Assembly: GCF_907165195.1 (NCBI RefSeq)
Contig: NZ_OU015584.1
Coordinates: 3,792,978-3,856,977, forward strand
Origin: Parvicella tangerina
GTDB lineage: Bacteria > Bacteroidota > Bacteroidia > Flavobacteriales_D > Parvicellaceae
Length of the DNA: 64,000 nucleotides
Reading direction: 5' to 3'
The translations under genes were made by a program, and so were the position numbers. The notes below the pieces were generated by a model. It was not told the origin of the DNA. It saw only the letters and a list, made by a program, of their open reading frames with translations, and ran no database searches. Of this stretch, positions 38,281 to 45,773 are shown in pieces. The first letter of the stretch is position 1, and the number at the start of each line of letters is the position of its first letter.

Positions 38281-38325
38281 AAAGCGGAGATTTGTTGATA
38301 ATCAACAGATTCTCCGCTTTTATTT
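38281..38325 (+). terminator. Terminator of tRNA-Arg
   Basis: Perfect outer arms AAAGCGGAGA and TCTCCGCTTT, with an inner stem TGTTGAT/ATCAACA, then TATTTTTG. It closes the tRNA transcript and is the boundary of the accessory region. Confidence 0.85.
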
Positions 38326-38395
38326 TTGTCTAAAAACCCTTGTTATTTGATTGTTAGTGTTATTTACTTCTACGGATTATTCTTTTTTTGAATTT

Positions 38396-38446
38396 GTTCA
38401 CGTATTTTATTTGTTCACGTTACGTGAACGTTGTATATTTGTGAAC
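38396..38446 (+). promoter_or_regulatory. Promoter with palindromic operator for the AbiE operon
   Basis: TTG at 38411-38413 and TATATTTG at 38434-38441 lie 20 bp apart. Between and overlapping them is the perfect palindrome GTTCACGTTACGTGAAC (38413-38429). A further copy of GTTCACGT is at 38396-38403 and a half-site GTGAAC at 38441-38446. AbiEi-type antitoxins are known to repress their own promoter through inverted repeats, so this is the likely operator. Confidence 0.75.
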
Positions 38447-39412
38447 ATGGAGAGAGAAATAATTCATATAGCCTTAGATAATTTATACCAAAATACTGGT
38501 ATTAACGGTCGCTTTAAACCCGATAGAGAACTTGATGGAACACTTCATCTCGCAATAGAAGACAAAGAGCTTGATCTTGTAGTTGAAGTGAAAAAGGAAC
38601 TAAGAAGGCACCAATTACTTCAGTTGGATAACTATAGGAATCGTTACAATAACTTTATGGTTATTGCTGAGCACATATTTCCTAAAATCAAAGAGGAACT
38701 CCGTGATATGGGTCTTGCTTACCTAGAGGCGAATGGTAATTTATTCATCAAGAATGACGGAATCTACTTATTCATTGACACGAATAAAAAAGTCGAAGTA
38801 AAAAAGGAAACTGCGAATAGAGCATTCACAAAAACGGGCTTAAAAGTGTTGTTTCATTTGCTCAATGATAAACAACTCGTAAATAAAACACAAAGAGAAA
38901 TAGCAGATACCGTAGGTGTTGGATTGGGTAATATTCCACAAGTTATCAATGGCTTAAAGGAGACAGGGTATCTTATTCAATATAGAAAACAAGAGTATGT
39001 ATGGGAGAACAGGAAAGAGCTCCTAGATCGTTGGATCAATGAATATGCGACTGAACTGAGACCAAAACTGTTTAAAGGGAAATACACTTTCAAAAATGAT
39101 TGGCAAAACCTTCAACTAAATGCCCAACATACTGTTTGGGGAGGAGAACCAGCAGCAGATAAGCTCACTAATTATTTACGACCTGAACATTTCATTTTGT
39201 ACACCGATGAGAAACAAAATGATCTGATTAGAAACTACCATATCATCCCTCAGACAAATGGAGAGCTGGAAGTGCTGGAAATTTTCTGGAAGCCAAAAGA
39301 CGATATTGCTCCACCAATTATCATTTATGCAGAGCTGATGCTAACAGGAGGAAAACGAAATAAAGAAACTGCCGAAAAAATATACAATGAGTACATCCAA
39401 CCAATCTTATAA
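38447..39412 (+). CDS. AbiEi-family antitoxin of a type IV toxin-antitoxin system
   Basis: 321 residues from ATG at 38447, which follows the promoter closely; an upstream ATG in frame at 38351 lies before the operator and is unlikely. The middle contains a winged-helix DNA-binding region (TQREIADTVGVGLGNIPQVINGLKE, about residues 145-175). Its C-terminal domain matches AbiEi antitoxins, which neutralise AbiEii without binding it and repress the operon. The gene overlaps the toxin gene by 26 bp. Confidence 0.83.
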   Translation: MEREIIHIALDNLYQNTGINGRFKPDRELDGTLHLAIEDKELDLVVEVKKELRRHQLLQLDNYRNRYNNFMVIAEHIFPKIKEELRDMGLAYLEANGNLFIKNDGIYLFIDTNKKVEVKKETANRAFTKTGLKVLFHLLNDKQLVNKTQREIADTVGVGLGNIPQVINGLKETGYLIQYRKQEYVWENRKELLDRWINEYATELRPKLFKGKYTFKNDWQNLQLNAQHTVWGGEPAADKLTNYLRPEHFILYTDEKQNDLIRNYHIIPQTNGELEVLEIFWKPKDDIAPPIIIYAELMLTGGKRNKETAEKIYNEYIQPIL

Positions 39413-40223
39413 AGAGCTTGCCATTCCTTATTTCAAAGAGGTTTTTGAAATCATCGACAAAGCAATGATTCAACACCAAACACCCTATTATCTAATAGGA
39501 GTAAGTGCAATTGCCCTAGAATTGTTAAAGAAAGGAATCAAACCAAGTCGAGGTACAAAAGATATAGATTTTGCCATCATGATCTCAACCATGGAGCAAT
39601 ACGAACAACTTGGAGATACCTTGGTTCAACATGGATTTAATCGAGTGAAAGCACCTTGGACATTTTATTCAGATCAATACAATGTTGCGATCGATATTCT
39701 TCCCTTTGGAGAAATAGAAGAACACGACACCGTAAAATTCAATCAACGATATTCAGACTTGCATGTTTTGGGATTTAAAGAAGTGCTAGAAGAAGCCGAA
39801 AGGGTTGAAATAGACGAAAAAACTGTCAATATACCTCCATTGCCGGGCATGATAATACTCAAACTTGTAGCATGGAGTGATCGACCTGAAGAACGGGAAA
39901 ATGATTTAGCAGATATCCTCAGAATAATAGAACATTATTTTGACCACAACTTTGATGAAATCGTAGAGTTTCATAACGATACCTTTAATGATGAATTCGA
40001 TCAGTTATTGATCTCAGCAGAGGTTCTTGGTCGAAAAGCACGTAACATTCTATTAAAATCAGAAGTGCTGGAAAAGAGAATACTAAATGTTCTTGATGCC
40101 AATATTAATGATGAACAAGAGTCTCAAATAGCAAAAGATTGGGCTAGCAAAAAGGGTTGGGAAATAGAATATGCGTTGAAAGTACTTCGCGCATTTCAAA
40201 AAGGGATTCTAACAGAGGAATAA
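39387..40223 (+). CDS. AbiEii-family nucleotidyltransferase toxin
   Basis: 278 residues. IGVSAIALELLKKG near residue 38 and the strand TKDIDFAI near residue 59 carry the GS- and DxD-type motifs of the nucleotidyltransferase fold. AbiEii toxins give bacteriostasis during phage infection, in some cases by adding nucleotides to tRNA acceptor ends. Overlap with the antitoxin gene and the downstream TAATG overlap suggest coupled translation of three genes. Confidence 0.82.
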   Translation: MSTSNQSYKELAIPYFKEVFEIIDKAMIQHQTPYYLIGVSAIALELLKKGIKPSRGTKDIDFAIMISTMEQYEQLGDTLVQHGFNRVKAPWTFYSDQYNVAIDILPFGEIEEHDTVKFNQRYSDLHVLGFKEVLEEAERVEIDEKTVNIPPLPGMIILKLVAWSDRPEERENDLADILRIIEHYFDHNFDEIVEFHNDTFNDEFDQLLISAEVLGRKARNILLKSEVLEKRILNVLDANINDEQESQIAKDWASKKGWEIEYALKVLRAFQKGILTEE

Positions 40224-40402
40224 TGTCATCGAAAGAACTTACCAGAAAGGAACTGTATAATCTAGTATGGTCAAAACCATTAACACAGCTTGCAAAAGAC
40301 TTTGGTTTATCCGACAATGGCTTGCGTAAAATTTGCAAGAAATACGATATTCCTTTACCCAAAATGGGACATTGGCAAAAGTACAATACGGTAAAAAAGT
40401 AG
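40223..40402 (+). CDS. Short protein coupled to AbiEii, probably truncated
   Basis: 59 residues starting at the ATG that overlaps the AbiEii stop (TAATG). LTRKELYNLVWSKPLTQ and DFGLSDNGLRKICKKYDIPLP match the N-terminal region of a widespread larger family whose function I do not know. In the same frame, after the TAG at 40400-40402, another 36 codons run to TAA at 40511-40513, just before the IS1-like element. So the gene may have acquired a nonsense change or lost its 3' end to the insertion. Third gene of the AbiE operon. Confidence 0.6.
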   Translation: MSSKELTRKELYNLVWSKPLTQLAKDFGLSDNGLRKICKKYDIPLPKMGHWQKYNTVKK

Positions 40403-40520
40403 AGCAAAAAAAGTTGGGACACTTTGATAAATGAACAAATACGAAGATTGCGATCCGAGAATCAGAGGCCTGATAAGAACACTTGGGTAAAAGCCACTAG
40501 AAAAGATATATAAGCACCAC

Positions 40521-41213
40521 TTATTTACCCCCAATCACCCAACTATTCCAAAACAAGTAAAGTTTGAGACTCGCTTCCAGCATTTTGAGAGATTTAGAAT
40601 AAGCTAATGTCTTCCTTGAAAGTCTTCTTAGGTGTTGTCTTAAGGTAAGATTAGCTCTTTCGATATGGTTGTTTCGGTGTTTTCGAGTATCATGTTCAAT
40701 GGGCTTTACCAGATTTGGGTAAATATTCAATTTATCCGTTACTATCCTCTTTGGATACAGTTGTTTAACGGGTAATATCACTTTTGCCATATCCCTTGTG
40801 GTCTTACCTCCCACATTAAACGAAATAACCTTATTTGTCTTTCGATTGATGGCATAAGTAATCCAAGCTTCTCCGGTTTCTTTATTGCCCACATAAGTCC
40901 AAAGTTCATCTACTTCATAAGTCTGATGATACTCTGACACTATCGGTGGTTTAACCCTTTCTGCCAAATACTGAATTCTTCGAATTATCGTTTGTTTTGA
41001 ATACTCAAGAATTCTTGCCATTCCACTTATTGAATTTCCTTCAGCATTTAACTGAATGAGTTTTTGATCGGATTTACTGGAATAAATTCTATAGCTATAT
41101 TCCTCTAATTGATAAGTCTTACATTCTTTACATTGATAACGCTGTTTCCGATAAAATCTATTCTGCTGAAAACCCTTTTTTATACATTTGTTAGCACACT
41201 TTTTACATTTCAT
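40521..41213 (-). CDS. IS1-family transposase
   Basis: 230 residues as a single uninterrupted frame, unlike E. coli IS1, which needs frameshifting. An N-terminal zinc-binding segment (CKKCANKC and CKECKTYQ) and helix-turn-helix (SISGMARILEYSKQTIIRRI) precede the DDE core: DELWTYVGNKETGEAW, TDKLNIYPNL and the Glu in NNHIERANLTLRQ. It appears complete and able to act. The ATG is at 41211-41213. Confidence 0.92.
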   Translation of the reverse strand: MKCKKCANKCIKKGFQQNRFYRKQRYQCKECKTYQLEEYSYRIYSSKSDQKLIQLNAEGNSISGMARILEYSKQTIIRRIQYLAERVKPPIVSEYHQTYEVDELWTYVGNKETGEAWITYAINRKTNKVISFNVGGKTTRDMAKVILPVKQLYPKRIVTDKLNIYPNLVKPIEHDTRKHRNNHIERANLTLRQHLRRLSRKTLAYSKSLKMLEASLKLYLFWNSWVIGGK

Positions 41214-41225
41214 AGTAGATAGTTA

Positions 41226-41396
41226 GGTGCTATTTGGAACGCAAGGTCAGAAAAAAGGTTTTTAAAGCCCCCTAAATCAATTATCTATTCTTTAGTGATA
41301 CAATGTACTTGCGAAAATTGTTATCAACTCAACAAAATAAGTGCTGAATTTCAGCCAGTTATATCAAATAACTACAAATAGGTGCTAATTGGAACG
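41226..41396. repeat. Direct repeats of a probable IS1 end
   Basis: GGTGCTATTTGGAACG (41226-41241) and GGTGCTAATTGGAACG (41381-41396) differ at one base and are 155 bp apart. The outer copy adjoins the Rhs fragment; the inner may be the end of a second, partly lost copy. Between them no gene is visible. Confidence 0.65.
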
Positions 41397-41401
41397 TTAC
41401 C

Positions 41402-41431
41402 AATCCGTGCTAGAAATAGTAGCGGCTATCA
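41402..41431 (-). pseudogene. 30-bp fragment of an Rhs core
   Basis: These 30 bases match 59423-59452 in the main Rhs gene at 29 of 30 positions, in the same orientation. They follow the stop codon of the small membrane protein and are cut off by the IS1-like end. This looks like the start of a further core fragment of an Rhs tip array. Confidence 0.8.
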
Positions 41432-41917
41432 CCAGTTGTCCAGCAACTCAGAATTAACAGATTTTGTAGCATTTTTAGTTTTAGCACATCTCCTAAAAAA
41501 ATAGGATACTACGAAAAAAACACCAACGGAACTCCAAAACGAATTTCCTAAATGATGGTTTAATAGTCCTTCATTAATTTCTATTATTTCTGCCATAGTA
41601 TTCATTGAAATTAATTCACACACAATAAGATAAGGAACACATGCCAATATAGTTAGCAAATTTCTTATTCTTTCTGAGATATTCGCCTTAAGTATGATCA
41701 CGGACAACCCTAGAAATAAAATACTAGCAAAAATCCATAAATAAACTTCAGAATCCATCATGAAAATAATCTTTGCAGTATAATAATTTAATATCATAAC
41801 CATCAAAAATACTATTGCAATGAAGCCTGTCAACACAGCAGCGAAGTATAGAACCCAACCTCGTAGCTTTTTTCTTTTGTTGTTATGGAGTTGATTCTCT
41901 TTTAACTTCCTCTCCAT
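41429..41917 (-). CDS. Four-helix membrane protein, candidate Rhs immunity protein
   Basis: 162 residues from ATG at 41915-41917, which overlaps the 3' end of the orphan Rhs tip by 35 bp; a longer frame runs to 42028. Four hydrophobic helices are visible (WVLYFAAVLTGFIAIVFLMV, VYLWIFASILFLGLSVIIL, LLTILACVPYLIVCELI and SVGVFFVVSYFF). Immediate placement behind a toxin tip is the normal position of Rhs immunity genes. The membrane location would suit a toxin acting at the inner membrane or periplasm. No family is recognised. Confidence 0.55.
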   Translation of the reverse strand: MERKLKENQLHNNKRKKLRGWVLYFAAVLTGFIAIVFLMVMILNYYTAKIIFMMDSEVYLWIFASILFLGLSVIILKANISERIRNLLTILACVPYLIVCELISMNTMAEIIEINEGLLNHHLGNSFWSSVGVFFVVSYFFRRCAKTKNATKSVNSELLDNW

Positions 41918-42962
41918 TTTTGTATGTAACTTTATCAGGTTTCGAGTCATCTCCACCTTTTGGTGAATAATCGGCTTCTCGTATTTGCTCCATGAATTGC
42001 CATTCAATATCTCCAAAAAACTCAGCAATTTTCATTAATCCTTTATCAAAAGTGCCTGTTCCTGCGTAGTCAGAAACATTTCCTGTAGCATATTGATGAG
42101 CGAAAGTAGTTTGTCCTTCCCAACCAAAGACGGTCGTGCCAGTAGCACCTGAAAACGCTTTCGCAAGGTTATTAGAACCAGTAGCTCCATTACAAATGTA
42201 TAGTCCAACCACGGCATCTCTATCAAACGCATCTTTATTAAGCCCTTGCACATCTTTAGAACTTATATTACTACCTTCATTCCCACCCATATTATCAGGG
42301 TATCCAGGTGCAAAACCAACACCTGTAAGCCCGTGTCCAAAAAATGCCATATCAGTTATTACATCCAATTCTCTTGATACTGAAGTTTTTCCCGTCTTGA
42401 TATCATCCATCAAAATCTCTTCAAAATTAGGGAAACTCTTAGTGTTAATATAATGAAGTATCTGTTCATCAGCCCATGTTGTGTATACACTTGTTTCAAT
42501 TGCATACGAATCAGCACCCGAATTTAATAGATTCATTTCTTCCTGTAACTCAATAATCTTCAACTCGGATTTCACATATTCTATCATATCTTCCGTGAGA
42601 TAATCATCTGTAATTATTACAGTTACAGTTTCTCCCGAGCTACCTACTTCCTTTAAATAATCTCTATACTGTTTTAGACCTGCATTTACAAACTTAGCCT
42701 TGTCTGCTTGTCCTCCATTATCGGCACCTCCAATAACTACAATTTTCTCGCGACCATCAGGATCTACGTGAATAATCGGTATATTAGAAACAAAATTAAA
42801 TGGCGATTCGTTGGGATATTTTCCAGCTAGTTCGTCAATACTCAACCACCTTCCCAACCTACTATCATACATCCTAGCACCAAAGTCATAAGAATTACCT
42901 CCACCTTTCACCTCATCATCCTTCTCCATCCCATTAAACCCATAACGGCAAAGTCTTGCCAA
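41883..42962 (-). CDS. Orphan Rhs C-terminal tip with caspase-like domain
   Basis: 359 residues. GFNGMEKDDEVKG and RMYDSRLGRWLSIDELAGKYP are the Rhs-associated core, near identical to the main Rhs gene, but no ATG precedes it and a stop lies at 42975; the 42962 start is a TTG, so it is a displaced tip with no barrel. The remaining 300 residues have MAFFGHGLTG near residue 209 and VGLYICNGATGSN near 257, a His-Cys pair like that of CHAT or caspase-fold proteases. Such a tip would become active only after recombination with a full Rhs gene. The toxin fold is inferred from two motifs. Confidence 0.65.
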   Translation of the reverse strand: MARLCRYGFNGMEKDDEVKGGGNSYDFGARMYDSRLGRWLSIDELAGKYPNESPFNFVSNIPIIHVDPDGREKIVVIGGADNGGQADKAKFVNAGLKQYRDYLKEVGSSGETVTVIITDDYLTEDMIEYVKSELKIIELQEEMNLLNSGADSYAIETSVYTTWADEQILHYINTKSFPNFEEILMDDIKTGKTSVSRELDVITDMAFFGHGLTGVGFAPGYPDNMGGNEGSNISSKDVQGLNKDAFDRDAVVGLYICNGATGSNNLAKAFSGATGTTVFGWEGQTTFAHQYATGNVSDYAGTGTFDKGLMKIAEFFGDIEWQFMEQIREADYSPKGGDDSKPDKVTYKNGEEVKRESTP

Positions 42963-42980
42963 TCTAAAAACACGTCAAAC

Positions 42981-42993
42981 CCCGTATTTACAC
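42981..42993. repeat. Candidate left attachment site of an integrative element
   Basis: CCCGTATTTACAC here is repeated exactly, in the same orientation, at 56753-56765, and GTCAA lies a few bases before both. It is 137 bp outside the higA end. A partial third copy (GTATTTACAC) is at 56779-56788. Confidence 0.45.
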
Positions 42994-43075
42994 GGTGCAC
43001 GCTCGTTTGCGATACATGACGAAAATACGACTACTTGCAATATTATCCAAGTAAATGAGCCACAAATTTCAAGAC

Positions 43076-43104
43076 ACAAAAAAGCCCAGAAAAACATCTG
43101 GGCT
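43076..43104 (-). terminator. Terminator of higBA
   Basis: AGCCCAGA and TCTGGGCT form a perfect 8-bp stem with a 6-base loop; read on the minus strand it runs into TTTTTTG. Confidence 0.75.
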
Positions 43105-43130
43105 AACACTTAATTTTATTGGTTTTTGGA

Positions 43131-43523
43131 CTATGCTGACATCAATAAAAAGTGAGCATCAATGTCCAATTTTGAATGTAGTTTTTTTGCTAAGTCAATG
43201 CTTAATTTTCTACGACCAGAAAGCAATCCAGAAATTGAAGCTTCGCTAATATCAAGAATGGCTGCCAGTTGTTTTTGTCTCCACCCTTTTTCATACATTT
43301 TGTAACGTAGCATTTCAGCTAATGACTTCGGTGCTTTCATTGGCATCAACGGAATATCATCCTCAAATTGTTCTGCCATAGCAGACCATTGAGCTAAGTT
43401 TGTTCTATCGTCTTTAGATAGTTTTTCAAACCCACCCAACTTGGTAGCCTTTTGTAATAGCTTCTCAATTTGCTTCATTACTTTGTCGTAATCCGCTCTC
43501 GATGTTATTTGTTCTACTTTCAT
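43131..43523 (-). CDS. HigA-type antitoxin
   Basis: 130 residues from ATG at 43521-43523. The C-terminal helix-turn-helix is GWRQKQLAAILDISEASISGLLSGRRKLS; the N-terminal half is the extension of HigA antitoxins that follow HigB genes in this order. It neutralises HigB and represses the operon. It starts 14 bp after the toxin stop. Confidence 0.85.
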   Translation of the reverse strand: MKVEQITSRADYDKVMKQIEKLLQKATKLGGFEKLSKDDRTNLAQWSAMAEQFEDDIPLMPMKAPKSLAEMLRYKMYEKGWRQKQLAAILDISEASISGLLSGRRKLSIDLAKKLHSKLDIDAHFLLMSA

Positions 43524-43537
43524 AATTCTATCGTTTA

Positions 43538-43831
43538 TCAAACCGTTGCACAATCAATTTTATCATACTCACTATGTGTACCAATAAACCGAATGTATAT
43601 GGTTCTAATGTCAAAAAATATCATGGTAACCAACCTGTAATCATTCCCTTTAATGTTAAACACATATCGGTCATTACCTACTGCATCCACCGAATTAAAT
43701 GTCTTTTTCATTTCTGGGTGGTTCTTCCAATCTGCTTTCTTAGTTAGTTCATACCATCTATTTAATGGTTCAATAGCATCTGCATGTTTAATGCCAAATT
43801 CAACTAAAATAGCCTTTGAAATAATTACCAT
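43538..43831 (-). CDS. HigB-type mRNA-interferase toxin
   Basis: 97 residues from ATG at 43829-43831. The family pattern is complete: LNRWYELTKKADWKN, VGNDRYVFNIKGNDYRL and FIGTHSEYDKID. HigB cleaves mRNA within the ribosome. The toxin gene precedes its antitoxin, the normal HigBA order. Location just inside the candidate left end suggests it helps retain the element. Confidence 0.88.
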   Translation of the reverse strand: MVIISKAILVEFGIKHADAIEPLNRWYELTKKADWKNHPEMKKTFNSVDAVGNDRYVFNIKGNDYRLVTMIFFDIRTIYIRFIGTHSEYDKIDCATV

Positions 43832-43847
43832 ACTTTTAATTATATTA

Positions 43848-43855
43848 CAAATATA
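43848..43855 (-). promoter_or_regulatory. Candidate -7 element for higBA
   Basis: TATATTTG on the minus strand lies 17 bp before the higB start; no matching upstream TTG is seen. Confidence 0.35.
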
Positions 43856-43879
43856 TAAATTTTCTTTCACATCTGAAAT

Positions 43880-44767
43880 TTAACCAAATATTCCAGCATG
43901 TAATTCATTAACTGCATTTCTATGTTCACTACCACCTCCATTAATATATTTTTCAGTAGAACTTGGGTACTTATGTCCAGCCATTACTTGAACATCTTCC
44001 AAAGGTATTTTCCTATCATTGAGCCAATAACTAATCACACTATTTCTAATGTTTGCGGGGGTTAGTTTTGGGTCAACGGCTCCTTGCATAGAAGTAATAA
44101 AACCGTGCAATCCATCTACTGTTAACCTCATCCCCCGCATGGTCAAGAATAAAGTTTTTGTATTGTCAACACTTAGCTTTACTCTATCAGTTTTAATATA
44201 CTTGCTAAGTACAGTAGCTTGTTTGGTTTTCAGTTCCAACACTCTACCTTTGGTTTGCTTGCTCCCTTTTATTCGTATGGTACCAGCATCAAAATCAATA
44301 TCCGAAAGGTTCAATCCAATCAGCTCTTTACTGGTTACACCTTGGTAAATCATTATTCCAATAATGGCTAAGTTTCGTAGTCCCAATTCGCTATACCTTT
44401 CATCACGAATCGACAAAATGACCTCCATTTCATCCATGCTCAATAGGGCATCAAAGTTCTTTCCTGTTGGGCGTTTTTCGGTTATGTAAAAGTACTTGCA
44501 TGGGTGTTCGTGTATCAGCCTTGCATCCAACAAACAACTGTAAAAAGCTTTAATGGCTGCAAGTCTTACATTTCTGTAATTGACACTATCACCCTTGGTT
44601 TTTAGTTTCAGTAAATACCCCTCAATATCAGCCAATTTTAAGTTTATATAATTGGGGTAAACTTCCATAAATTTCACAATCATTCTTTGGTAAGAATCGG
44701 CAGTTTCTTTTGAATAGAAGTATCTTAAATAGGCTTCTACTTTAGGCATTAATTTATCTGTTTTCAT
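43880..44767 (-). CDS. Tyrosine recombinase-like protein, catalytic set incomplete
   Basis: 295 residues with an N-terminal SAM-like core-binding region and a C-terminal catalytic-fold domain. Of the six expected residues, the first Arg is replaced (GVTSKEL where GLRxSEL is expected) and the HxxR motif is ANIR, with the Arg kept and His lost. The later GH and the nucleophile Tyr in STEKYI remain. It overlaps the upstream recombinase gene by 4 bp (ATGA). It is likely a partner subunit of that enzyme rather than an independent recombinase. Confidence 0.8.
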   Translation of the reverse strand: MKTDKLMPKVEAYLRYFYSKETADSYQRMIVKFMEVYPNYINLKLADIEGYLLKLKTKGDSVNYRNVRLAAIKAFYSCLLDARLIHEHPCKYFYITEKRPTGKNFDALLSMDEMEVILSIRDERYSELGLRNLAIIGIMIYQGVTSKELIGLNLSDIDFDAGTIRIKGSKQTKGRVLELKTKQATVLSKYIKTDRVKLSVDNTKTLFLTMRGMRLTVDGLHGFITSMQGAVDPKLTPANIRNSVISYWLNDRKIPLEDVQVMAGHKYPSSTEKYINGGGSEHRNAVNELHAGIFG

Positions 44768-45690
44768 ATCGAGTAATAGTTTTTAATTTTTCTTCTTTTG
44801 GCGTATATCGAGCTGGTGTCAACAAAGGAATGTCCTAAGAACTGGCGTACATAATCGTAGGTTTGTCCAGCATCCAGCAAATGAGTAGCAATCGAGTGTC
44901 TCAAACAATGGAGCGTTATTTTTTTTGCTTTCAGCTCTTCGCTGTTGGTGCGTTCAATAACCTTTTTCAACATCCTATTAAGTGAACCTCCTGTGTATGC
45001 TCTACCATTGGGTTTAATGAAAAAGTGAGGGTCTCCCGTTTTGGTCCATTTCTGCAACTTCATTCGTTCAATGCTGTATTCTCGTAGCACGTTTAGGAAA
45101 AAATCACTTATTGGAATGGTTCGGGTTTTGTTGTTTTTAGCCTTCGTTACGGTTACTATTCCTTTGGAATAATTTATCTGAAAATCCAGCAAATCAGCTA
45201 ACTCACTACGTCTCATTCCACAACCATAGGCTAACGCAATTATGGCTTTTTCAATGTTGGTGGTACAGCTTTTAAACACCTGTTTTACCTCATCGGTAGT
45301 GAGTATTTCACGGACCAAACTAAACTCACTTTTTGTATCATCACTTTCAATTTTTACATTGGCTGGAATCGGCAAAGCTTTTGTTGTTTGTCTCCCTTCT
45401 AACATCCTTTTTGAAAGCATTCGTAATGTACTCATGTTATCGTTAAGTGTTCGTTGTGAAATCTTACCCTCACCTCGTTTTTTAGGTCGGTAGCTGAGGT
45501 AATGGTAATACTCTCCCATAATCTCGTTAGTAACCTTTTCCAAGTGTTTTACTTGTTGTTGCTCTAAGAATAAGAGAAACTCTTCTACCTGTGCTGAGTA
45601 GTGGTCCCCACTTTTAATAGACTTGGTAGCCCTAATGTGGGTAGTAAAGTCCTTTTGTATGTTTATATAATATGTCGTTTTTAATGTCAT
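44764..45690 (-). CDS. Tyrosine recombinase/integrase
   Basis: 308 residues with the full set: Arg in CGMRRSEL near residue 165, Lys in VTKAKNNKTR, HCLRHS, LGHS and a Tyr in SSIYAKR. It is likely the active integrase of the surrounding element. Its stop overlaps the start of the degenerate partner, so the two are made together. Position about 1.5 kb from the candidate left attachment repeat is compatible with integrase function. Confidence 0.9.
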   Translation of the reverse strand: MTLKTTYYINIQKDFTTHIRATKSIKSGDHYSAQVEEFLLFLEQQQVKHLEKVTNEIMGEYYHYLSYRPKKRGEGKISQRTLNDNMSTLRMLSKRMLEGRQTTKALPIPANVKIESDDTKSEFSLVREILTTDEVKQVFKSCTTNIEKAIIALAYGCGMRRSELADLLDFQINYSKGIVTVTKAKNNKTRTIPISDFFLNVLREYSIERMKLQKWTKTGDPHFFIKPNGRAYTGGSLNRMLKKVIERTNSEELKAKKITLHCLRHSIATHLLDAGQTYDYVRQFLGHSFVDTSSIYAKRRKIKNYYSI

Positions 45691-45773
45691 CGTTGTATGT
45701 TGTTAGTGAAAATGAGTCGCCAGTATCATTTACCAGCATTAACAAGGTTTTCAGCGGCTCATTTGGAGTTAAT

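Larger units (their letters stand above)
40498..41401 (-). mobile_element. IS1-family insertion sequence, approximate ends
   Basis: The transposase at 40521-41213 is IS1-like. Read inward, the right end at 41401 begins GGTAACGTTCCAATTAGC, resembling IS1 terminal repeats that start GGTAATG, and it abuts a fragment of Rhs sequence. A related sequence is repeated inside at 41241. The left end is unclear: AGCACC at 40513 matches the inner part of the repeat but the outer part does not, and no target duplication is visible. The element may be truncated or rearranged on that side. Confidence 0.6.

Noticed and set aside
40486-41401. IS1 element from GGTAA at 40486 with target duplication
   Set aside because: The flanking bases at 40477-40485 and 41402-41410 do not match, and the outer left repeat is too weak.
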